Source of the DNA: Metallyticus violacea
Lineage: Eukaryota; Arthropoda; Insecta; Mantodea; Metallyticidae
Assembly: GCA_030762175.1 (NCBI GenBank)
Contig: CM060834.1
Span: 32,244,501-32,308,500 of the forward strand
Length of the DNA stretch: 64,000 nt
Reading direction: 5' to 3'
Part shown: positions 56,456 through 64,000 of the stretch, piece after piece
How positions within the stretch are numbered: position 1 is the stretch's first letter
Layout of the letters: each line of letters starts with the position of its first letter
Made by a program: the position numbers and the translations under genes
The notes under the pieces: model-generated
Database searches by the model: none
What the model was told of the DNA's origin: nothing
The model's input: the letters and a program-made list of their open reading frames with translations, nothing else

Positions 56456-58315
56456 AGTGCTCTGTGTTTATAATACATGTAAGTGACCAGTATTAAAAGG
56501 AAATTAAATTATGTTTAAAACTGTGCAATTGGTTCAGGTTCAATGTTATAACATTATTTATGTTAAGATTAAGTAGTACTATCAACACAAAAGCGATTTA
56601 GAATTGGGTAAAGCTCAGTTAAACTAATAATTTTTAAAGTGTTACCTTGTTGCAGTAACAGTGATGAAAATGCACAAATAAGAAACCAAATCCAACATGG
56701 TAGTTTTAGCAGTTTTCATTTGGTAACTTAATGAATATTTGGTACAATAGCTATGATATTTATATGCACAATTTTTTGAAGTATGTGCTCTAACTTAATA
56801 TCTAAAAAAGCTCTTGTCTTTAATTTTTCCTGATCTCTTTCATTCAAAAAAGATGGAGATCAGGAACAGCATTTGTTGGATATATTACCAAGATATTTCA
56901 AAGATTGTATGTTTTCCAGTTCACCAGTCCTTCATGTGATACCTAAAATTATTTGCTTTTAATGTTCTTCAGCCATTCACCAGTGACCATTCAAAATTCT
57001 TGGAAATTTGAAGTTATTGTTGTAACTGCAGTTTTTCACTCTTGAGAAACAACTTAGTTCATTTTAAACACAAAAACAATTCCTTCTACATAATTAAACA
57101 AGATGTTAAATAATCATGAATGAAATAAAATGCCAAAGGAAATATTAGGAGTGAAAACTGCAAATAATAGGCATTTGAAAAGATATGACATTTTTCAAGT
57201 TGCAGATGAAAAAGCTGCATCTCTCAAATCAGGCGAAACAATCATCCTAGTGAAGAAATGTGGATATTCTTCATGAAATTTATATCAGACTGAGCAAGGT
57301 GGGAAAACTTACATGCTTAAGCAAATTCATCAGAAATACAAAACATAACATATACAGTTATTAAAAAAAAAAAAAAAAAGTAATTTCACTCACCACTCAT
57401 TTTCCATGTAATGCACATACTTACAAAGTAGCCTCATGCTCTACTGCTTCATGCAAATATTTTCAAGGAAATAAAACATTCTAAAAAGGATTTGTTAAAC
57501 AGATTCTTTCATCCAAATTCAATTCCAGATGCCAGGTTGACCTTATAGATATGCCAATATTTTCATTCTTTATTGAGCAGTGTATTATATTTAATTAAAA
57601 TTACTACAATCACAGGACTTCAGATGATTTTGCTATGAATTCATTCCAGTATAGACCTTTACATTACAACATAGTGCTATGCACCTTTAAGAAATTACAT
57701 CAGTGACTCAATATTAGGATGACTTGCAACAAGCCATATCTTTTAGAGCTACCTGAGGATTAATATTCAACCTTGGCATAGTGAGACATACGTCTTGAGT
57801 AATTATTTGTGTTAGTTAAGCTGTATTAACATGGAATGAAAACACAGTGGTTGATTTTTAAAATAAAACTTATTCAGATACTCCAAGAACATACTCTATG
57901 CTCTAGAATCTTAGTTTATTTAGATTTCCTTCCCTTTCAAGATGTTTCATCAGTAACTATACCTGACATCTTTAGTATCATTTATGTTTATGAAGTACTT
58001 TCATCTGCCAGCTAAGCTATAATGGCTATCCAACAGACAATATCTGTTATCTCTCGCACTCAAGGTCATATTTCAGGTTCAATTCACCTTTATCACAAGC
58101 AGTTAGGTTAGTAGGAGGTTTTTTTTTTTGGTTAGTTTAATATGTTTACATCATATAGATATTAAGTCTTTAGTTGCTTATACTTCTGTTGCACACATAT
58201 GTTAGCAGTATATTAACTGCTCTTAATATGCCATTGGCTTTATTATAATGTTTGAATTAAATTTAATATAGTGAAATACCACCCTACAAATACTAGTACA
58301 ATATCATCTTAGCAA
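56456..58315. other. Unassigned, AT-rich
   Basis: About 1.9 kb with no recognised gene or element. A poly(A) of about 19 lies at 57361-57379. Confidence 0.5.
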
Positions 58316-58317
58316 CT

Positions 58318-58860
58318 CAAAACCGATACAGTGTAAAAAAAATTATTGAAATTAAACAAAACACATTCCAGGCCCATAGCAGAAAAATCTGGTATTTACC
58401 AGATTGTCAGGTTTATGAAAAAAATCTGCATAGGAAAAACAAAGATAAATATAGGCATTATGTTGAAGGAACATTGGAAAAACATCCGTTACAAGCAAAT
58501 AGAAAAATTAGCTGTGGCAGCACACTTTTGAATGAAAATTACGAAATAAAAAAATGCAAGTTATTAAAATTGCTTCAATAACCAAAAGGATTTACATAAA
58601 AAAAATTTGAGCAAAATTTAATAAATTTTGACATCCCAGAAGCAGACAGCTCTTTATTCAAGTTATCACTAGACCACCAGTCAACCCAGATACCTACCTA
58701 CCCATTTGTACAAATGTTCCAACAGTCATTTAACAGCTGAGAACGTAAACGAGGGCCCATGAAACGTGTTCTGAGTAAATCTCCAATAAGTGAAGCCATA
58801 AAGAATGTTCTAAATAGTTCGACTCAGAAGAGATTATAAGAATATCTGTTTATGACACTT
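58318..58860 (+). mobile_element. Penelope-like family A, 3' fragment
   Basis: The same 3' segment as at 1-605: AAAACCGATACAGTGTAAAA, GIY-YIG remnants (KSGIYQIVRFMKKICIGKTK, then INIGIMLKEH), the tail GAAGCAGACAGCTCTTTATT, AACAGCTGAGAACG and TGAAACGTGTTCTGAG near 58760-58775. Frames are broken. Confidence 0.85.
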
Positions 58861-58864
58861 AAGT

Positions 58865-59955
58865 AAAAATATATTGTAGAGCAGTATGTAGGCAATTTAT
58901 AGCCTAATTTTTTGGTATTCTTGTTCCACAAAGAACTTGTTCTTAGATTTAGGGAAATAGGATAATAAAAAGAATGCTTAACCAAAAACAACAGTTCTAA
59001 CAGAAGAAAAACTTGTGCCTTTGGCAAAGTATGTTCTTCAAAGACTACCTAGTTGTGTATCACAGGTAATAGGTACTTCATAAATTTGTTTATAGAGTAT
59101 TAAGCTGCCAAAACTAAACATTTCAAGGTATAGTTTGAGAATTATAACTGCTTTATGATGTAAATAATGTGAATATCTGTTATTGGGTTTTGCAGAATAT
59201 TGCTGATTATCAGGTAATAATTTTTATTCCAATGATGCTGGTTATTTACCTGGTTTATTTGTTCACATAAATATACGCCTATAGCACAGGAAAATTACAG
59301 CAACCCCTTTCCATTGATGACTACCATTAGTAATAGAAGGATTATCCTGAATGGACTGCTTCAGCCTACTTTCTAATAAAAAAATTGCATTCATATAGTT
59401 CCCTTGCATGATGAAAAAACTGGTGTATGGTGTGCTGTGACTGCAAGAGGAGGGTATGCCTTTTTTTTAATATATTATATAATCAGAAGCTATTGTTCAC
59501 AAATACTGGCACAGTTTTTTGAACAATTATTTGACAATGAGATCTATTTTCAATAAGATTCTGTTACAGCCCACTCTTTTTTTGGAGGATATAAGGGAGT
59601 TTTGATGGCATAATTTCTATATGGTTAAGGCTTTTCCATTACTATGTGCAATTATTATTTGTGCAAAATGCTAAAAAACAATCTATAGAAATAATCTTCA
59701 CACTACAGGTACAGAAAGAAATTAGAAGAATTCTGGAAGCTGAATTTTTGCTTTTGAATGCTAATTTTATCAGACGATGTTAGAAATGCCTGAATGCAGA
59801 CAGACACTATTCTGATCATATGCTCTAAGAAGGGTGTTCAATACTGTAGATGAGTATGAAAACTAAACCAATCTGTGAAACTCCCTCATTATTTTTCACT
59901 TTGCCTCTAGAGATTTAATTCCTTCCAAATTTAAGGATATGTCTTGGTTATCCTA
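58865..59955. other. Unassigned, AT-rich
   Basis: No gene or element recognised. Confidence 0.5.
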
Positions 59956-59961
59956 CCAATC

Positions 59962-60237
59962 CATTATCCCCTTTCATGTTGGTAAGCTTGCAGACCCAAG
60001 ATCTGGTTCAATCCCGGCCAGTGTCGACAGATTTTTTTTGGGTGTAAAAATCCTAAAAATCCTTCCTTCTTTTGGAAGGGAAGGTGCCATGTTGTCCATT
60101 TACTGCATGTAAAAGAACCTCAAAGCTGAAAGAGGAGGCCTCTAATCAAAATTTATGGGCATTTTCACACCCTGAATTGAATGGGATGCTGATGACCTGA
60201 GATGTTAAAGGGCATCTGTAAATAAACCAAATAAATA
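59962..60237 (+). mobile_element. SINE2 copy
   Basis: Head with GGTAAGCTTGCAGACCCAAG, the B-box region TCTGGTTCAATCCCGGCC, then the SINE2 body (TTGGAAGGGAAGGTGCC, GTAAAAGAACCTCAAAGC, AATGGGATGCTGATGACCTG) and an AAATAAACAAA tail. It abuts the minus-strand mariner. Confidence 0.88.
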
Positions 60238-60239
60238 AA

Positions 60240-60780
60240 CAAACAATTGTTGAAAACCTTACCATCAATGAAGGAATTTCTGTAGGTTTCGAAAAAGAAA
60301 ATCATTAGGGGCCAGACCTGGATTATAGAGTGAATGGTTTTTTCCAAGTACAATTCTTGAACAACAGCTCTTACTTTTTGGGATTTGTGGCAAGGTGCAT
60401 TATCACGAAGCAGTAACATGTAAGCTGTCAGTTTTCTATGCCATTTTTCCTTAATGGCCTCATATTTCATTATAGAAGCATGTTTCCCCAGTGATGATAG
60501 ACTTATTTGGAATGAATCCCAACAGTGCATCACCCTTAATCAGAAAAAAAAAAATAGTTGATATGAATTTGAAGGCTGACTGTTGTATATAAAATTACTT
60601 AGGGTCAGGGAACTGTTATGTTTCCACTGCATATACTTGTTTGGTTTTGAGTCATAGTAATCAATGCATGTTTCATCTCCAGTGACAATCTTTGAGAAAA
60701 AGTCATCAGGGTTTTCTTGGAGGAGGTTCAAATTCCCATATCAGTATTCCTGGTGATAATTTTTGCTCTAGTTCCAGCAT
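60240..60780 (-). pseudogene. mariner transposase remnant, minus
   Basis: Minus strand: NLLQENPDDFFSKIVTGDET, CIDYYDSKPNKYMQWKH (60731-60600), then after a frameshift RDNAPCHKSQKVRAVVQELY and LAPNDFLFRNLQKFLH-type residues near 60440-60250. It keeps the TGDET first-Asp motif and the RDNAPCH second-Asp motif. The SINE2 lies at its 3' end. Confidence 0.84.
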
Positions 60781-60784
60781 TCAG

Positions 60785-61545
60785 TTACCTATTGGGAAAT
60801 AAACTTTGACAGCAAATGTGTATGAATAATTGTGAAATTGTACCAGTTAAAATGCCTAGTTCATGAATTATTACATTATCTTTTACAAATCATCTTACAT
60901 AATCATAACTTCCACGTTTTTTATGCATATGCTTTTCATTGGATGCCTTCTTTACATTTATTGGCCTAAAAGTTTACTTGGATGTTGGAAGGTTATCATC
61001 ACATTTTCCTCTTTTAAATTTTTAGGCTTCTCTTTCTTTGTACGAAATTTGATCCTGGAATGAAGTTCAAAATCACTCACTTTTACTGCAGATGTTCACA
61101 GCAATGCACTTGCCACCCTCTCAGTGCCAGTACCTACTGCAAACTGATTTGTAATTCTGTTTCAAGCCAACATATCCAAACCTGCATGTGTAAGCTTAGC
61201 TATCCAGCTATGATATAACATTTTGGAGTAGTTAACTTATTGAATGCCCCTTGTACAGATTAGTGATCATTATAGCATAAAAATAAGATCATGTAAATGC
61301 TTTTATTAATCAAGGCTATATGAACATTTATACGGAGAGATTACAGATCATACAGTGGACCACATGCATGGCTGGCAGGCGGTTGATTAGGACATATGTT
61401 TTAGAAGGGCAAACAAATAGTAACTCATACAGACAGCATGATCCTGCTGCACAGTCATGCCTCCTTTCATGAATGGCAGCAGAGAACAGTGGAGAAAGTC
61501 AAGCCCAATTCCAGTCAACAAATGTAGGTGGATAATTACCATGTT
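60785..61545. other. Unassigned
   Basis: No gene or element recognised apart from the 66-codon plus frame at 60863-61063, which has no domain. Confidence 0.5.
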
Positions 61546-61552
61546 GTCCATG

Positions 61553-61629
61553 TCGGCTTGTTAGCTCAGTTAGTTCGAGTGTCTTGCTACCAACAGGAAG
61601 GTGGTGGATTCGATTCCCCCAGGGGCTGA
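61553..61629 (+). tRNA. tRNA-like sequence (pseudogene or SINE head)
   Basis: A cloverleaf can be drawn: an acceptor with wobble pairs, a D arm GCTC/GAGT, an anticodon stem TCTTG/CAGGA with loop CTACCAA (anticodon position ACC, which would read Gly codons but is unusual in eukaryotes), an A-box TAGCTCAGTTA and a B-box GGATTCGATTCC. The T-stem has mismatches, so it is probably a pseudogene or the head of a SINE rather than a working tRNA. Confidence 0.5.
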
Positions 61630-61860
61630 AGTTTTTTAATCTTCATAATTTGTCTACACCTTTCTTTTCTTAATATAATAAATGTACCGATTCTAAATGC
61701 TCAAATAAAAAGTTATAGTGTTAAAAAAACACACAGATTGTAAATTTAGGTTAGGTTTAAAACATTTTATTTTTACTTCATGTGCTGATTCTAAATGCTG
61801 AAATAAAAACTTATAAGTTAAAACAATGCATAGGTTGCAAAGCATTTGCATTTTCCCATA
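61630..61860. repeat. Imperfect tandem duplication, about 100-bp unit
   Basis: GATTCTAAATGCTCAAATAA (61690 on) recurs as GATTCTAAATGCTGAAATAA (61791 on), each followed by a similar AT-rich stretch ending in CACAGATTGTAAA and CATAGGTTGCAAA. Could be the tail of the tRNA-like element. Confidence 0.55.
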
Positions 61861-61864
61861 TCAT

Positions 61865-63045
61865 TATTATTACCTTTATATATTACATTGATACAGTTTT
61901 CCATTTGATTTCATTGTATATTGAATGTGATTACCCATTAACATGCATCCTAAAAACTTAATTTTTGACATACGATTATTCATTAGAATTGTGCTCAGAT
62001 TTTTCTGCTGCCATTTGTGAAAGAAAGTATGGCTGGTGCACCAGGATCATGTTGTCCGTAAGTGTAAGTAAACAACTCCAAGTCATTCAGGAGCCATCCA
62101 AACAGGCCTTTGGCCATTAGGGTAGCAAAACCCACTTGCTGTCAAAAGGATAAGAATACTTTGTAAACCTTAACAAATGCCATTTTCTGGAGAAATATCT
62201 GAAATGGGAAGAAGGTGCATCATGATATCAAATATCCTACTTGTCCTTCAGACACTAGTCAAGAAAGCATTCTGTCTGTATGCTGCAAAATTAATTCTAG
62301 TACATTCTGGTTGAGCTTTGATTTAAGATTTGTTGTCTACTTCTAAACAAAACCGTATATTGAATTAGCATTACCTCTCTGTATTAGCATTAATACTTTT
62401 ATGAAACATGTCTATCATTTTTTGTTTTACAGTTCTACCTTTGTAAATTTTTTTTGTTTTATCAGAAAGAAGTAATACCTACCTTACTAAAAGCATTTTA
62501 ATCTGAGTTTTCTATTTTCTTCAGATAACTCGAGAGTATTTGCCTGGAATCTTTATATAAGTTCCCATTTTTAAGTAATTATTTACAATAAAAACAAGAG
62601 ATTTTTGGAAATTTTCTTCTCATTTCACATGCTTTATTAGAATTTGGCAGATTTTATTGCTTATGAGACTAACATTCTTTATTCCTAAATTTATGATGAA
62701 ACCTCTAATCTCTAATGAGAAGAGCTTTACATCCCAGAAATAACACAAAACACATAGACACACCATTTAAGAAGAGGGACACTGCTTATCTTCAGTTTCT
62801 GAAAAACATTTACATTTGCACCACACAGCTCAGCCATTAATACACACATTACAGAAACAAGAGACATTGGTGCGTAGGTCAGACAGACAAATCAACTGTT
62901 GCTGAGCCTAGCTGAGAGAAAGCACATAAAATTGATTTTCAAGGCACTGACATATTAGCTGCAATATATATCATCCTCACCCATGCTGGGAGGCAAATGA
63001 AATTCACGAGCATAGAAACAACTTTAACAGGAAAGAAGCAGCTCT
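61865..63045. other. Unassigned, AT-rich
   Basis: No gene or element recognised. Confidence 0.5.
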
Positions 63046-63107
63046 GAAAATTGCACTCAGCATGGTATCTAGCCTTACAAAATACCAAGACAGAGAAACA
63101 ATGTGAA

Positions 63108-63250
63108 CCAATCAGCTACCAACACCCCAGTGGCCATGCCCAGGAGCTCCTGGCTATATCCAACCCCCTCAACCAAGTGAACCAATCAGAGCTCAGTTCC
63201 ACACGCCCCCTACCATATATATCACTAACCATTCCAGCAATGAGTCAGTT
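63108..63250 (+). promoter_or_regulatory. Core-promoter-like CCAAT/TATA/Inr cluster
   Basis: Two CCAATCAG boxes (63108-63115 and 63182-63189), a TATA-like ATATATAT (63215-63222), and an Inr-like TCAGT at 63245-63249, about 30 nt downstream of the TATA, in the correct order and spacing. The surrounding 63000-63390 is richer in C and G than the window and resembles a retroelement terminus (CCACTGCAGTTGTGGACGAA near 63298). It could be an element's own promoter rather than a cellular gene's. Confidence 0.35.
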
Positions 63251-63389
63251 ACTGCCTTGTCTCCAAGAAGATTACAGCAACCACATCATTGATGGCCACT
63301 GCAGTTGTGGACGAAACATCTGGGAACATGGAGAAAAATCCCATTGGACCATGGCCTTACAACCCGGAAGACTAAGTTCATATAATAAA

Positions 63390-64000
63390 TCTCTAATCTT
63401 CTCAAATATTTTTATGGTATATACAATGGCGGTAAACAGCACTTAATGAATGGGAAGCTGAGGGAAGGCAGGAGATAAAGAAAAGAAAGCAAAAGCCTGG
63501 GCAACTTCCAGCAGTGAATTAGTGTATCAATTGGTGATAAAGAGCATTTAGTGTATTGTAATGATTCACTAATGTTTGAATTGCTGAACAGATTGCACAT
63601 ATTTTACACACATACACTAAAATGTAAAAATTAATACACTTAGATTTTTAGCTGGCATTTTTTCTGAATTCATACCTATAATGAACATAACAGATATATC
63701 TAAATTTTAGTGATGACAAAACGATTCTCAGTGAGTGGAATGCATCAATGATGTCCTCCATGGCTAGGCCCTGGCGATGATTTTCTCCACTACTATCACA
63801 GCTAGGTTGCTCATCCAGGACTATTCATGGAATTTCACAAATAATAAGTTATCAAATGCCACATGCAGGAGAAAGCTGTCTCACATTGATCGCTTTACAT
63901 GGCATTCATGAGAGTGATGACAATTACAGCTGAGATGATCATTCTTGGCTGGTGGCCTTCACCGATCTTTACCATCTCTTCATGAGAGCAAATTTAGGTT
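63390..64000. other. Right end of window, unassigned
   Basis: No gene recognised; the last 260 bp are somewhat GC-richer without a clear open frame. Confidence 0.4.

Noticed and set aside
1..64000. CRISPR arrays, operons, bacterial genes
   Set aside because: No regular spacer arrays; introns, SINEs and LINEs are eukaryotic.

Overview
This window is eukaryotic and almost certainly insect. It is AT-rich and CpG-poor, with one spliced gene on the minus strand whose exons are separated by 2-7 kb introns full of decayed transposons. The transposon mix (several Penelope-like families with GIY-YIG endonuclease remnants, mariner/Tc1, pogo, piggyBac, Jockey/CR1-type LINEs, tRNA-derived SINEs) fits a large-genome insect, perhaps a polyneopteran. 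The order cannot be fixed from sequence alone. There are no operons, prokaryotic signals or CRISPR arrays.

The gene is the 5' part of Gld2 (TENT2/PAPD4), a non-canonical cytoplasmic poly(A) polymerase. Six coding exons run from 29034 down to 932: E1 29034-28649, E2 26459-26259, E3 20177-20027, E4 15028-14744, E5 8241-8140, E6 1100-932. All five junctions have GT/AG sites and matching codon phase (2, 2, 0, 0, 0). E1-E4 encode a low-complexity N-terminus rich in Q, H, S and G. E5 encodes the helix before the catalytic core. E6 carries the nucleotidyltransferase signature with two catalytic Asp. The exons visible give 431 complete codons; the third Asp, the central domain and the PAP-associated domain lie off the left edge. 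CpG-rich stretches at about 36.85-36.98 and 37.48-37.61 kb are the best guess for promoter/5'UTR, unproven.

Regions: 1-1100, Penelope 3' end and E6. 1.1-8.1 kb, intron 5 with a SINE1, an inverted Penelope pair and a foldback element. 8.2-14.7 kb, intron 4 with a 334-bp Penelope palindrome, a pogo element split by a SINE, and two minus-strand LINE tails. 15.0-20.0 kb, intron 3 with a plus-strand LINE tail, Penelope remnants and a second pogo element. 20.2-26.3 kb, intron 2 with a SINE2, two LINE tails, the best-preserved Penelope element and a mariner. 26.5-28.6 kb, intron 1 with a SINE3, a short Penelope foldback and a mariner. 29-37.6 kb, mostly unassigned sequence with a converging Tc1 pair and CpG-rich segments. 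37.7-41.1 kb, a degenerate LINE. 42.2-43 kb, a piggyBac remnant. 44.6-64 kb, Penelope inverted repeats, nested SINEs, mariner copies, a tRNA-like sequence and a promoter-like CCAAT/TATA/Inr cluster.

The most interesting signals are: (1) repeated head-to-head Penelope tails, several carrying recognisable hammerhead-ribozyme cores (best at 53292-53333); (2) Gld2 exon 4, in phase and without stops, lying nearly symmetrically between two inverted LINE tails, a good arrangement for exon circularisation; (3) paired pogo-type elements with matching terminal inverted repeats.
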